From positions 9,999,501 to 10,063,500 of the forward strand of contig JAMPIT010000493.1 in assembly GCA_026261815.1 (NCBI GenBank): a stretch of 64,000 nucleotides of DNA, written 5' to 3'. Every line of letters begins with the position of its first letter. Within the stretch, counting starts at the first letter, position 1. Position numbers and translations under genes: made by a program. The stretch is from Monarcha castaneiventris obscurior. Lineage: Eukaryota; Chordata; Aves; Passeriformes; Monarchidae. Below are positions 1 to 12,389 of this stretch, in pieces. The notes under the pieces were generated by a model, which saw nothing but the letters and a program-made list of their open reading frames with translations, had not been told where the DNA came from and searched no databases.

Positions 1-712
1 AGGCTCCTGCTGGGGCTACAGATCTGTCCATTCCTCCCCTGGAATTCTGCTCCCAGGCCTAACCAGCTCAGGACTAACCAGCTCAGGCCTAACCAGCCCA
101 GGCCTAACCAGCGCCACGTGGGCGGCCCAGGCAAAGCTTTGCCACGCAGGGAATTCCCACAATCCAGGAAAAAGGGTCTGGATCAGGAGATTCCTTGGGC
201 TGCTGCTTCTCCCAGAGGAGCTGGGAGTGCCAGAGGTGGCTGCAAAGCAGGAGAGGAACCCCCTCAGCCCCAGATAATGACCCAGGATGGGGGCTGGGGG
301 CTCTTGGCAGCACCAGGAGGAGTTTGAATTCTTTTAGGGACATTTCCACACATTCCCACTCTGGAATCCTGGAATCTGGAATCCCATCACCCGTTTCCCA
401 CTGTTCCCACTCATCCCCAGAGCTGGAGAGGACGTTGTTGACCAGCTCTGAAGTTTTTTGTGTTTGCATCATGAACTGCCACCAAAAAAAAATTGGGAAT
501 AATAAAAATTCTGCTCAGCCACCCTACAGCTCTGCCAGTAGGATTTGGGTCATGCCCTGGGGGCATTTTTGGGACGGCCTGGTGCACGAAAACACAGAGA
601 AATTCATTTTTCAGCCAAGCCCAGTGCGGGGCAGAGACCTCGAGCTTGGCCGTGGTGCCAGGGAAGGGCAGAGCAACGAGCTCCAGCACTCTGGGAATGG
701 CTCAGGGACCCC
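1..712. other. Non-coding sequence, no gene seen
   Basis: Open frames here overlap on both strands and show no recognisable domain or splice structure. A small imperfect tandem repeat of about 15 bp (unit near aaccagctcaggcct) occupies 56-112. Nothing else stands out. Confidence 0.6.
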
Positions 713-776
713 AATTAATGGGATCTCTGCAGGAGTTAATGGGATCTCTGCAGGAGTTAATGGGATCTCTGCTAAT
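713..776. repeat. 21-bp tandem repeat, 3 copies
   Basis: The unit ttaatgggatctctgcagga plus one g occurs three times almost perfectly. Because 21 is a multiple of three, open frames run through it, but this is not evidence of coding. Confidence 0.85.
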
Positions 777-3700
777 GAGCAGCCCGGGATCCAGGGGCAC
801 CCACGGGAAGCCACAAACAGCTCAGAACTCGGAGATTTCCCAGTCTAAATAAGGAAAACAGGGAAAAGGTGAGGGGGAAATCAGGCAGGGAGGGAGAGCG
901 GGCTTTGGGAGCTTCAGGGATTTTCCCAGGAGGATTTCCTGATCCCAGTTTGATCCCAAATCCCTTCATCACCCTGAGACTGCTCCTCCAGGAAGGCAAA
1001 TCCAGCTGCAATTCCAGCGGATCCCTTTGCAAGCACCAACCCAAACACCAGCACAAACAGGAGGACCAGGGAGCAGGAGATCCTGCAGGAAATGCTCCTG
1101 GGACACTCAATATCCCAACGTTTGGAGCTCGGCCCCACCCGTGGGGCTCCTGCATTTATCCCCCTGGTTTTTGGGGTGTTACTGTCCCCAAAAAGCAAAA
1201 GCTGTTTGCAAACGCTGCAATCCAGCAGTTCTCACCTCTGGAAAACACTTCAGAAAGTGCTTTTATCACCAATTTTATCTTCCTCCCACAGATCTGCAAA
1301 GCCGGGGAGAAAATCTCCTTCATCCCCTGGGCTGCAGGAGCAGGGTGGGCTCGAAATGACAGCAGAGACCCAGCCCAGCCTCACTCCATCCCCCAGGCTG
1401 AAAAACTGCCAGGAAATAACAACAATCCTGGGAATAATCAGGCGAGAAGGGCTGAGGACATTTGCACAGCCATGAGGAGCACAGTGATCCTGGGAAAGGC
1501 TTCCCAGCCCAGCCCAGATGTCAGGTGCTGCCCCCAGGATCCCGTCCAGAGCCAGGCTCGGTTTTCCGGGAGGGGACCAGCAGCAGGGTTGTGGTTTCAT
1601 GGCTCAATAATATCGAATTTCGGGATCGTTTTCACCTGGGAAGCATTTTGGGGGAGCTGGGAGCTGTGCCCGGGCAGGTGAGGAGGAGCAGGAGGTGACA
1701 CACGGAGGGGTTTGGGATGCAGAGCTGTCACCTCCCTCTCCCAGCCCAAACCCCAGGGAACAAAAATCAGCCTCCACTTCTGGGACAAACCCCTCAGTCT
1801 TGAATATTAAAGAATATTGGGGCTAAACCCAACATCTTTATCCTCAAACATCATCCTGGGAGATTCCAGCCTGCTCCATCAGAGTCCCCTGTCCCCGATG
1901 GCTCCCAGGAGGAAGAGGAGGATGTGGAAGTGCAGCTGCTCTGCTCAGCAGCCCCACAGCACCCCAGCCCTGAGCTGACACTCGTTCCAAGGAGCCTGCA
2001 ACATTTGGCCACCAGAGCTGCTCCCTGTTTGTTTTGGGAGGACCAGGGATTGCTCAACAGCTGCCGGGGAGGCCTGGTTAGCCAAAAAAGAAATAATAAT
2101 GCCCTGCCCTGAGCACATCTCCAGGGAAACCGAGTGGTTTTTCCACTTCTTTCTGTGTCACCAGGAGCACCAGGGGACTCTGCCCACGAGCAGCCCCACA
2201 CGGAGCCAGAGGAGCCGCCCGGTCCGGCAGGAATGGGGCGAGGAGGAGGAGGAGGAACAGAGGAGAGGTGACACAATGGGTGGCCAGGGCTGAATTTCCG
2301 AGGTCTGAGTGGCCAGAGGAGGAGGAGGGAGCCCTTCCCTAAAGGTCTGTTTCCAATAAAAAGGAGCATCCCAGAGGAGGGGCTGCCTGGGCCTCCCCGG
2401 CTGCGCTTCCCAGACACTTCCAGCCATGTGGGAAGGGCCAGACCGAGGGAGGAGGTGAGGAGCCAGCGGCCTGGGAAGGGCAGGACAGGCCCTGGGACCA
2501 CACGTGGGGCCAGCACGAGACCCCAGCAAATCCTGGAGGCCTGGAGGGTGCCAGGAATTCCACACAAGCGGCAGGAAGGGACGGGCAAAGCTTGTCACAA
2601 ACCCTGGAAACATTCTCTGCTTCCAATATTTGGGGGGAAGATCTGAATTATAACAACTTTTTTTAATATTTGAAGCAGTGGACGGGCCCATCCTGAGAAT
2701 GAAGGACAGAGAAGATTCAGTTTGCTGGAAAATGAGTTAATTAAGCTGGAAAACACAGCTGCCTAAATCCCTGTCCTCCAAGGATCTTCACGCCCCACTA
2801 CCGCTGGTCCCAGGAGCTGCTTGACCCCACAGAGTGACACCTTTTCAAACAGGGAAAGAACCAGAAATGGTCTCTGGATGTGCAGTTTCCCATCATGGCA
2901 AGAGAGGACGGCACAAAAACTCCTCCTCTCTTGTGCCAGAGCGATGTCGGCGCTGTCACCTCAAACCAAACCGTGGACTGGAGATCTCCAGAGCCACCAA
3001 AGGTTTCTGTCCTGGCTTTGGGGAGAGCCCCAAACCTTCTGTGGATCGGGGTCACCCCAAAGATATTCCCAGAGCTGCTTCCCTGAGGGTCACACCTGAC
3101 TCTGCTCCTCCTCTGCTCCTCCTGCCATGCCAAGCCCTGGAGCTGCCTCACCTGGGACAGCCGAGTGCCCCCAGCCCCTGCTCGTCCTTCGGGGTGGGAT
3201 CGGGATCAGGATGGGGTCAGGATCACCCACCTGGCCCCGTTGCACCCCAGCTGCACAGACCCCACACAGGGAACCCACCCCACGCCCTGGGCACAGCCTT
3301 GTATCCACCCAAACTCCCCCAGAACCAGGCCCCAAACACGTCCGAGGTTTTATGCAGGAAATAACGACCCTTTTCTGCTAAATTAAAATCCTCCTCTTCC
3401 CCTCTCCAGCACTGCAGGGCCTCCACTATCCCTGAGTTTGATAAATAAAAGGAGCCCTCACATCCAACAGGCCCTGGATTCCCATAAGTATCCCAAACAT
3501 CCCTTAAAACGTCCTTTTAGCAAGCACAACTTCTCAAAGGCCGGAGTTCCACCCAAACCTCCTCCACGGAGGTGCAGTGGTGCCCAAACCAGAGCTGAAT
3601 TTTCACACTCAAAGCCTCTGAGGGCTCCCAGCAGGACGGAACAGGGCCCGTGGCTCCCAGGGCCGAGGAGAAGCCGGCCCATATTGGAGCAATCTTGGCG

Positions 3701-5830
3701 GTCATTAAGGGCACCCCGCTGGCCCGGCCCTCCCCAGGCCTGCCCCAAAGCCCCACAGAGCCTTCCCTCCTCCCAGCCCTCATCAAACAGCCTTTAACCT
3801 CTTCCCTCCCGAGCGCGGGGAGCCGCAGGAAAAGGGGATGGAGGAGAATTCCAGGGGAGCAGCGCTCAGAGGTCACCAACCCCAAGCGCTGAACTTCCTT
3901 CTTTTCCCAAAAAAACAGAGCGGGAAGGGGGGGAGAGGCCTTTGCTGGGATGAAGGGTGGTGGGAACCCACTCGTCCCGCTCAGCTTTGGGAGGATGTGG
4001 GCCCAGCTGGGGGGCGGCCAGGATGAAAGAGCCTTTGACATTTTCAGACCAAAGGGTCTTATTTTTATTTTATTTCTGAGGGCCACATGCAGGCAGAGGC
4101 CTTTAATGGTGCTGGAAACAGATGGGCCAACGGTTCCTCTGCTCGTCCAGGGGCGCCAGGCAGAAAAATACCACGGAAAAATGAGCAATAAACCTTTTCC
4201 CTTCTCCATTTACCATCCCTGCTCCTTTCTGGCTCCTAGAATGTGGCCCTGGACAAGGCTGGAGCGGCCACCACCTCATCCCAAGGTATCTCCAACAGGT
4301 CAAGGGTGTTCTGGGTGGGAATCAAACCCTGCCAGCCCTTCCAACACCGGAGTTGTTCTCATTCTCAGTAAGGACCCAAATGAAAATGTTCAGACTTTTC
4401 CAGGTTCTTGATTCCTGCTTGGAATTCTTTTTGCCCTTTTTTTGCTTCGCTCGGACAAGAGAAGGAAAATAAAAAAGGAACGAAGAAGCAAAAGGGAAAA
4501 TAGAAGGAAGGGGGGAAAGGATGCAGGAGAACCCATTTTAGAGGCAGAAAAATCCTAAAATTCGAAGTCAAACTTTTTTTCAGGAAGATGAATTAGCTAA
4601 GATTTTGGGAGAGAAAAGGTCAAGCTTTGTTTGGAATATTCCCAAGCAGATAAATTGAAAATCATTGCCTCCCTCAGCCCCTGGAGCCCCCCATGGAATT
4701 ATTGGTCCTTGGAATTTCAGCACAATCTGCTGTGAGCTCCCCAAACTCAAAGATTGTTCTTCCCCTTGGCTCTGCCGTGGGCAAAAACCATCCCAAATAT
4801 CAACAAAACTCAGGATAAGGCATTTGTAGAATAAAAATCACCCCAGACCTCTGGCCAGGACGTTGCCCATCGTTTCTCCAGGGAGCTCCATGAGCAGCTC
4901 TCCCAAAGGAACATTCCAGCCCCCATGCCACGATGTCAGAGAGCTGGGAATTCCACCATGGAGCTTCAACTCGCCCTGGATCGGTCCCTGCTGAGAGCCC
5001 GCCATGGATGCACAGCAAAATTCCCAGGTGGGGTGAAAAAGAGGGAAAAGCAGCGCTCGTGTGCAGCTGGGAATGGGAAACCTGGGATGCAGACAGCACT
5101 TTTGGAATTTGCCTGGACCTCGGCATGGATGGGTGTGGGTGGCCTCCAAGGGTGGTCACGGAGGTGGACATGCAGGAGCCAGGAATGCTCCTGACATCCC
5201 TCAGGGACAATACCCCAGTGCCTGTCCCAGGAAAACACAACCGACAGAATATCGGGAAAACCCAATGGAAAACAGCTAAAAATTCCCCACCAAAATTCGT
5301 TTTATCAACAGCTCCAGGGCTTCTCCGAGGAGCCCCCCTCAGGCTCCAGGCTGGAGCACAGGAAGGGCAGACTCAGCCCCGGGGCTGGGATATCCTGGAT
5401 GCCCACATTCCCCCGCCATCTGTGGGATCAGCCCTGTTAGGATGGATGTGATCCCATTATCTGGGATTGGAACAGGAGCCAGGCTGAGTTTTCCACGCTG
5501 GGATGGAGGAATGAGGCTGGGCAGAAGCACCCAGGAGAGCGGGGAGATGCCAACCTCATCTTCCATTGTGGGAAACCACCGGGTTCCCATCCAAACCCAA
5601 GGCGAACCCAGCCCTTCCCTGCTCCGGCAGCACCTGGAGCAAACAGCCCAAACCAGCCCTGTCCTTCCCAGGAACAGAAATAGATTTGGCTCCCAGAGCT
5701 ATTTTTATTCCCTCCAAAAATATTTGGACAAAACCCATTTGCATCATCCTCGGCGCTTCCTCTCTTCTGGCGGGCGAGGAGTGGCACGGACGGATCCGCC
5801 CAGGGAGGGATCGGAGAGGCTTCGGCAAAA
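777..5830. other. Unique non-coding sequence, no gene seen
   Basis: About 5 kb without tandem repeats, recognisable transposon ends or protein domains. Composition shifts from GC-rich to locally A/G-rich (4430-4620). No CpG island, tRNA or small RNA fold was recognised by eye. Old degraded repeats cannot be excluded without a library search. Confidence 0.5.
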
Positions 5831-6512
5831 ACAGGGAGCCCAGAGGGATGGAGCGGGACAGGGATCACCCAGGGAGCCCAAAGGAGTCAGGGCAGTGGGA
5901 CAGGGATCACCCAGGGAGCCCAAAGAGGTGGGGGCAGTGGGACAGGGATCACCCAGGGAGCCGAGAGGGATGGAGCAGGACAAGGATCAGCCAGGGAGCC
6001 CAAAGAGGTGGAGTGGGACAGGGATCACCCAAAGGAATCGGGGCAGCAGGACAGGGATCACCCAGGGAACCGAAAGGGATGGAGCAGGACAGGGATCACC
6101 CAGGGAGCCCAAAGGAATTGGGGCAGCAGGACAGGGATCACCCAGGGAACCGAAAGGGATGGAGCAGGACAGGGATCACCCAGGGAGCCCAAAGGAATTG
6201 GGGCAGCAGGACAGGGATCACCCAGGGAGCCGAGAGGGATGGAGCAGGACAGGGATCACCCAGGGAGCCCAAAGGGATGGGGCGGGACAGGGATCACCCA
6301 GGGAGCCCAAAGAGGTGGAGCAGGACAGGGATCACCCAGGGAGCCCAGAGGGATCGAGTGGGATAGGCATCACCCAAAGGGATGGGGCCAGCGGGACAGG
6401 GATCACAAAGGGAACCCAAAGGAATGGGGGCAGCAGGACAGGGATGGGGCGGGACAGGGATCACCCAGAGAACCCAGAGGGACAGGGGCAGAGGGACAGG
6501 GATCACCCAGGG
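5831..6512. repeat. GC-rich minisatellite, ~30-42 bp units
   Basis: Roughly 18 variant units built on gggacagggatcacccaggg followed by agcccaaaggg and a variable spacer (gatggagca or aattggggcagca). Units alternate in spacer type, which suggests block duplications. The array keeps several long open frames (up to 415 codons on the plus strand) purely because of its composition; they encode a repetitive polypeptide with no known domain. Confidence 0.9.
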
Positions 6513-7919
6513 CTTTTTGGGATCCTGAAAAGCAGCGAGGAGCCTGGGCAGCCACAGCGGGGCTGGCAGCAGCTTGGCTCAGGGAGAAAGCACCTGGTGG
6601 AAAACAGGGATGAGGAGGGAGAGCTGCCTGGTGACATTTGGGCTGCTCAGCCCTGCCCATACAAACCCTATTTCCTCTCTTTGGATTAATTAATCACGGT
6701 TCAAATTCCATTTTCTCTTCTCCCGCTGCTGCAATGACCACCTTCCACACTGAGACCCCAAAACCAGCCCCAAGCACCCCAAAACCAGCCCTGGGCACAG
6801 AAAGAACCCCTGAGGACCCAAATACACGCAGTGGATGCATCTCCAACCCAAAACTTCCCAAAGAAAAGACCCCCAAGCTCCACATGCAGTGCCAGGAGCA
6901 GGCAGTGGGGAGGAGATGCTCCCTCCGTGCTGGGCAAGCAGGGGACACCCCAAAACCAGGGAATTAATGCAGACACGGGGTGAACGGGGTGATCTGGTTT
7001 CCTTTCAGGCTCCCCGGAGCTCTTTCTGGCAGGTGACACCTTCCAGGCCGATTTTCTGCTCTCGGAGCTGCTCCCAGCCAGCGATGGCTGCGATAGGAGC
7101 GGTGCTGGAGCCTGGCTTTGTCCTGCCCCACACCTCTCTGAAAAGGGAGATAAAACCCGCCCCAGGCCAGGGTTACTCCCACCCAGGCCAGGTTTACGTG
7201 CTCCTTCTCCTTCTCCTCCCATCACATCCCGGAGGATGGAGGGAGCAGCTCCCTGTGGGAAATAAATGCTGAGATGCTGTTCCCAGCGTGGCTGGGGAGC
7301 GATTTCACCCCTGATCCTTTGGGGAAAAACCCAAAACTGAAGGAATATGGCTTTGTTTGGGATCCCCCTTGCCTGCTCCCAGTCCTTCCCTTATTCACTC
7401 TGCTGTGCTGAGCAGTTACAGCGTGAAAAGGAAAATTCTCATTCTCTGGAGAGGCTCCTGGAGCTCTGCGGCCTTGCTGGGATCCCACCAGGGATCTCTG
7501 GGAATGAGGGGATCCGTGGGGATCTCCCAAATCGCTGCCTGCTGCTGGTGGCTGCTGAGGTGGGAGGCATCACTGAAAAGCTCCCAAAGCTCCCCCAATC
7601 CTTCCCCTCGCCCTCCCACTCTTCCCTGCTTCATCTGCTCCCTCACCACCAATTCCCCAGGCCAGAACCTGCTCTCCTGGCCCCGTTTCAGCTGGATCCA
7701 GCCCCCCTTCAGCAGCACTTCCCTGCCAGGCTCAGAGATGGCAAAACCCGGGTGGGAAAGGGGCAAAACACCCAAAAAAACCCCCAAAACCCAGCCCCAG
7801 GGTGGGACCACGGCCCATCCCACAGAGCTGAGGGAGCGGGATCGTGTTTGGAGACGGGGACTGATGGCCAAGAGGGGGTAAGGAAAGGAACCTGCCAAAT
7901 CCCACGTGCTGGAAAAGCT
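6513..7919. other. Unique non-coding sequence, no gene seen
   Basis: No repeat unit, transposon end or conserved domain is recognisable. Short purine- and pyrimidine-rich stretches occur, but nothing points to an exon or an RNA gene. Confidence 0.5.
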
Positions 7920-8256
7920 CCGTGGGTGCTGTTCCCGTGCCAGGGGCGCCCTCTTTTCCCTGCCCTCCATGGGTGCTGTTCCCATGCCAGGGGCACCCTC
8001 TTTTCCCTGCCCTCCATGGGTGCTGTTCCCATGCCAGGGGCGCCCTCTTTTCCCTGCCCTCCATGGGTGCTGTTCCCATGCCAGGGGCACCCTCTTTTCC
8101 CTGCCCTCCATGGGTGCTGTTCCCATGCCAGGGGCGCCCTCTTTTCCCTGCCCTCCATGGGTGCTGTTCCCATGCCAGGGGCACCCTCTTTTCCCTGCCC
8201 TCCATGGGTGCTGTTCCCATGCCAGGGGCGCCCTGTTTTCCCTGCCCTCCGTGGGG
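7920..8256. repeat. 47-bp minisatellite with 94-bp higher-order period
   Basis: Seven near-identical 47-bp units (start ccatgggtgctgttcccatg). One site alternates strictly: ggcgccc in units 1, 3, 5 and 7, ggcaccc in units 2, 4 and 6. The array therefore grew by duplication of a 94-bp dimer. The first and last units carry edge variants (cccgtgcc at the start; ccctgtttt and ccgtgggg at the end). Confidence 0.95.
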
Positions 8257-8550
8257 TTTCAGCTCTGGGAGCCAAACTGGAACAGCCTCAGCTTGCCGGG
8301 TTTGGGGCCGAGTGCTCCAGATTTCCCCACTCCCTTCCCTGCATTCCCGTAAATGTCCTGGCCAGGCTGGGCTGAATTCAGGGATTGCAGCAAAACCGGA
8401 GTGTGGGGGCTGAGGCTTGGGCTGGGCTGGGGTCGGGTTTGGTCCTGGTGGCTCTTGGAGTTGGAAAAGTAAAGTTAAAAACGGGGCTGGTGGAGCCAAG
8501 CAGGGAGATGGGAATGATGGCACTGGGGGTGGCAAGGCAGAGGGGCAGAA

Positions 8551-8980
8551 AATAAATCTGTAAATCTATATATCTGTAAATCTATAAATCTGTAAATCTA
8601 TAGATCTGTAAATCTATAAATCTATAAATCTATGAATATGTAATCTATAAATCTATAAATGTATAAATCTATAAATATATAGATCTATATATCTGTAAAT
8701 CTATAAATCTATAAATCTATAAATATAATAATATACTAATATATTAATATACTAATACATTAATATATTAATATATTAATATATTAATATATTAATATAT
8801 TAATATATTAGTATATTAAATATATAAATATATATAAATTTGTAATATATAACTATATAAATCTATTAATACATTAATATATTAATATTTAATTATATTT
8901 GTATATAGCTATATTAATATATTGATATATTAATATATAGTATATAAATACATAAATTTTAAAATTATATAAATATATAG
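8551..8980. repeat. AT-rich satellite (TAAATCTA / ATTAATAT)n
   Basis: The left half is built of taaatctataaatctg-type 8-10 bp units. The right half is built of attaatat units, which are self-complementary. This is a sharply AT-rich island in GC-rich surroundings and could extrude as a cruciform. Confidence 0.95.
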
Positions 8981-9179
8981 AGAGCTTAGTGTGGGGTTCC
9001 AAAACCCGACAGATCTCCAGCCAAAACCTGACAGACGCTGACAGAGTTGTCCCAAAATCCACAATGCACCAAATCCCTTCCAGCAGCGCCCGGGGGGATC
9101 GGGGCTGCTCGGGAGCTGCCCGGGAAGGAGGTGTAGATCCAGCCCCGGGGTCGGGATCCCCTGGATGAGCCCGTCCTGC

Positions 9180-9767
9180 TGTGCCGGTTTTGGCCAAAAT
9201 CCAGCAATTCATCCTCTGGGAGAAAGGCAGGTCACCACCACCCTTCCCCCCACCAGGTTCGGGAAAGAATTCCTCAAACGAAAGTGAAGGAGATAAAACT
9301 TATTTATTAACAAACACACAGGAAAGGGATAATAATGCTGAATAGTAAAACCCATCACTGTAACGAGAAAACCTGGGAAGAAATTGGAGTCCTCTCGTAG
9401 GTGTGGTCCCTCCTCAGAGCTGCTGTGAGGGGGGGCCTTAGGCCCCCTCCGGGTCTGAAGAGAAGTTCTCCTGATGGGTTCTGATGTTGTTGAAACAGTC
9501 CAGAAGAGAAAAAAAGGAAGGAAAAAACCCACCAAAGTCCTAGGAAACACGCTGGAGGAAAAAAGGGAAGGAAGAAAAACCCCAAAAAAACCAGGCTGCA
9601 GAGACAGGCAGGGAGCTCCCTCAGTGCTCCTGCAGCCGGAGAACGCAGAGGGGTCTCCATCTCTGTGTCCTTGGGAACTGCTTTCAAAAGTTCATTTGGT
9701 TTTTTCCCTCCCCTCTCAAGCTCAGTTTAAAGGCACAAAATGAATTTTTTGGCATAGGGGATCCACA
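9180..9767 (-). mobile_element. Probable solo LTR of an avian ERV
   Basis: Read on the minus strand the block starts TGTGGATCCC and ends CCGGCACA, the TG...CA ends of an LTR. It carries an AATAAA polyadenylation signal at 9303-9308 (complement), about 125 bp before the 3' end, as expected for an R/U5 region. The start followed by a motif reading GCCTTTAAACTGAGC resembles songbird ERV LTRs as I remember them. No second copy, primer-binding site or gag/pol sequence lies beside it. A clear target duplication was not found (flanks cctgc and ccatg), so boundaries may be off by several bases. Confidence 0.5.
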
Positions 9768-10078
9768 CCATGGAGTGACCCCAAGGCACCTGCGGGAAAC
9801 ACATCCCCCTTAGGGTGAGGGGGAGCAAACTCCAGCCCAGAGCCGTGGCAGGGGGTGAATCCCTATGGAAGAGGATGGGGGATGCTGCACGCTCCCAGGA
9901 GTGGCACTGCTGGCACCCCCTTCCCTCCCCCTTTCCCGGGATGCAGCCGCCCTGCAGAGCCGAACTGAGCGGAATTCCTGATCCGGGCAGGGGCCTTTGC
10001 CTGCCCCGTGCGGGTCCTGCAGCCTTCAGGATGCATCCCTACGCTGGGATGCTCTGGCAGGAACAGCTCCAGAGCCTG
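9768..10078. other. Non-coding spacer
   Basis: Unique GC-rich sequence between the LTR and the CCCATT array. No gene or repeat is recognised. Confidence 0.5.
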
Positions 10079-10889
10079 CCTTTCCCTTTCCCATTCCCAA
10101 TCCCGTTCCCATTCCCTTTCCCATCCCCTTTCCCATTCCCATCCCCCTTCCCATTCCCTTTCCGATCCCCTTTCCCATCCCCTTTCCCATCCCCATCCCC
10201 ATTCCCATTCCCATTCCCATTCCCATTCCCATCCCCATTCCCATTCCCTTTCCCCTTCCCATTCCGTTTCCGATCCCCTTTCCCATTCCCATTCCCATCC
10301 CCATTCCCTTTTCCATTCCCATTCCCATTTCCGCTCCCATCTCTATTCCCTTCCCCTTCCCCATTCCCATCCCATTCCCATCCCCATCCCCATCCCCATC
10401 CCCATCCCCATCCCCATCCCCATCCCCATTCCCTTTCCCATTCCCTTTCCCATCCCCATTCCCATCCCCATCCCCATCCCCATCCCCATTCCCTTTCCCA
10501 TCCCCATTCCCTTTCCCATCCCCATCCCCATCCCCATCCCCGTTCCCATTCCCTTTCCCATTCCCTTTCCCTTTCCCATTCCCTTTCCCTTTCCCATTCC
10601 CTTTCCCCTTCCCATTCCGTTTCCGATCCCCTTTCCCTTTCCCATTCCCATCCCCATTCCCTTTTCCATTCCCATTCCCATTTCCGCTCCCGCTCCCATC
10701 TCTATTCCCTTCCCCTTCCCCATTCCCATCCCATCCCATCCCATTCCCATCCCATCCCATCCCCATCCCCATCCCCTTTCCCATCCCCATCCCCTTTCCC
10801 ATCCCATCCCCACCCCCATCCCATTCCCATCCCCATTCCCATTCCCATCCCCATCCCCTTTCCCATCCCCATCCCCATCCCCGTTCCCT
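10079..10889. repeat. Long (CCCATT)n/(CCCCAT)n/(CCCTTT)n array
   Basis: About 810 bp of pyrimidine-rich hexanucleotide variants. Pure (ccccat)n runs lie around 10376-10430, 10450-10490 and 10515-10540, mixed with cccattccc and cccttt units. A long segment recurs: the block near 10240-10375 (ccgatccc... ccgctcccatctctattccc) is repeated near 10600-10735, so part of the array was duplicated as a unit of about 360 bp. The minus strand is rich in GGGGAT runs that could form G-quadruplexes. Confidence 0.95.
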
Positions 10890-11630
10890 CGCCGTTTCCC
10901 CGCAGCAGGAGCCCGCGGCCCATTAGGCAGCGCCTGATTGCTGCTCCTCGCCTCCCCCGTGCCGCGGCCGAGCGCGCACAGGGCAGAACAAAGCGGCGAC
11001 AATCGGTGACAAATGGACTGCGCAGCATCCCGCGGCCGCGTCGCCACGGAGACCCTGCCCGAGCATGGGCGGCCGCGATCCGGGATGATCCGGGATGGCG
11101 GAGGGGACCCGGGTGCGGGAAAAGCGGCCCGGACCCTTCTGCCCGCGGGGGTGGCGGGGCAGAGCTGCCCCAGCGCCGGGCGACCACACCCCCCACCCCC
11201 CCGGGACCGAGCACCGCGGCCCGGAGCCTTCTGCCCTCCGGGACCGAGCCCCGCGGCCCGGCAGGCCCGGCCAGCTCAGCCTCGCCCCTGCCGTCCCCCC
11301 CTTTAATTGGGGTAATTTTCCCGAGGTATTTTCCCAGGTCACGACAGCAGCGGTTTGACAGCGAACAGAAAGGGGGAAGAAAAGGGTTAACTGTTGCCAG
11401 CCCCATCCCCAGCGCGGCCGCGGGCTCCGGGCCGGACACGGAGCGCAAGCCCGGCTTTGCCAGGGGAGGAACGGAGGCCAAGGGAGCGAGAATGACGCTG
11501 GCTGCCGAGCTCGGTGCTGGCAGGGCCGGGAGGCTCTTCCGGGAACATCTTGGAATGACTCAAAGCCTTTTACTTTCAATGCGAGTGATGTCAGTGCCCC
11601 GCGGCCGCCGTGCGAGCCCTTCTCGCTGAG
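10890..11630. promoter_or_regulatory. CpG-rich block, possible promoter or enhancer island
   Basis: Dense CpG with four GCGGCCGC sites (11032, 11069, 11414, 11601). The left part carries ggcccattaggcagcgcctgattgctg-like non-repetitive sequence and an aacaaag SOX-type motif at 10987. The right part has tgactca (AP-1 type) near 11556 and gtgatgtca (CRE type) near 11587. No initiator, first exon or downstream gene could be tied to it, so function is inferred from composition only. Confidence 0.4.
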
Positions 11631-11797
11631 CCGGGGCTGCGGGCGTCCTGCAGCGCTCAGGGCACGGCAAAACCGCACGGGCAGAGCCCAGAACTCGGCC
11701 TCCCTCCCCCACGGCAGCCACAAACATCGCCAAAGGTCGGGACAATCCGAGCCGCTTCCCGAGGGATACCTGCAGCACACTTCACTTCACTGGGCAC

Positions 11798-11864
11798 GGT
11801 GGGATTCGGTCAAAGGTTGGGTTTGATGATCTCGGAGGTTTTTTTCCAACCTTAACGAGTCTAA
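11798..11864 (+). mobile_element. CR1 LINE 3' end fragment
   Basis: Contains the typical CR1 3' phrase: ggattcggtcaaaggttgg, a 'tgatgatct..gaggt' segment, then 'ttttccaacctta'. Only the last ~65 bp is present, as is usual for 5'-truncated CR1 copies in birds. Confidence 0.65.
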
Positions 11865-12029
11865 AAACGGCCACAGAGCAGCGAGAAGCTTTGCTGCGAG
11901 CAGCCAGAGCTGCACCCTACAACTTTCTGTCCTCCGCGCCCTCAGGAGCGCTGCCGGAGGTGAAGCCGAGCATCCCTGCCCGGGCTCCCGGCGCTCCCGG
12001 CAGGGCCCCGCTGTCCCCGTCCCGCTGCG

Positions 12030-12265
12030 CCGTGCAGGTGGGCAAGAAGGAGTTAATTCTGCAGCTGCCAGCCCGGCGGTGCGGAGTTATGCTCAAACTG
12101 TTCCCACTGCTGCATGAAGTCAGCTGTCATTAGGGAACAAAGGCGCCCCGGAGCAGCTCAAGTTGTGTCACACTCGGGAGGCGCGGAGACTGCTCCCTGA
12201 TTAGGATTTCTAAATCAGTCCCATCGAGGCCACCGAATAAAGGCGCGGAACAATGAGCGGGGGCA
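12030..12265. promoter_or_regulatory. Candidate conserved non-coding element
   Basis: Non-repetitive, AT/GC-balanced block between a CR1 tail and a satellite. It holds the homeodomain-type core tcattaggg (12127), SOX-like aacaaagg (12136) and gaacaatgag (12248), and ctgattaggatttctaaatcag, an imperfect palindrome (12196). No coding signal. Regulatory role is inferred from motif density alone. Confidence 0.25.
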
Positions 12266-12389
12266 CATTCACACAAGCGGCAGCCCCTCCGGCCCCCCCG
12301 CCGCCCTCCCCACCCCCTCGCACGCTTCTGCTCCCGCCCGAGCCTGCGGCACTTCAGCTCCACATCCCGCTGGAGAGCACGGCCGGTGG

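Noticed and set aside
5442..6689. 415-codon plus-strand open frame, with comparable frames in all registers
   Set aside because: It lies across a minisatellite, translates to repeats such as GQGSPREPKG, and competing long frames exist in the other registers. No domain is visible.
9815..11629. 604-codon open frame rich in P, F, S and H
   Set aside because: Produced by the CCCATT/CCCCAT array; all frames on both strands are open.
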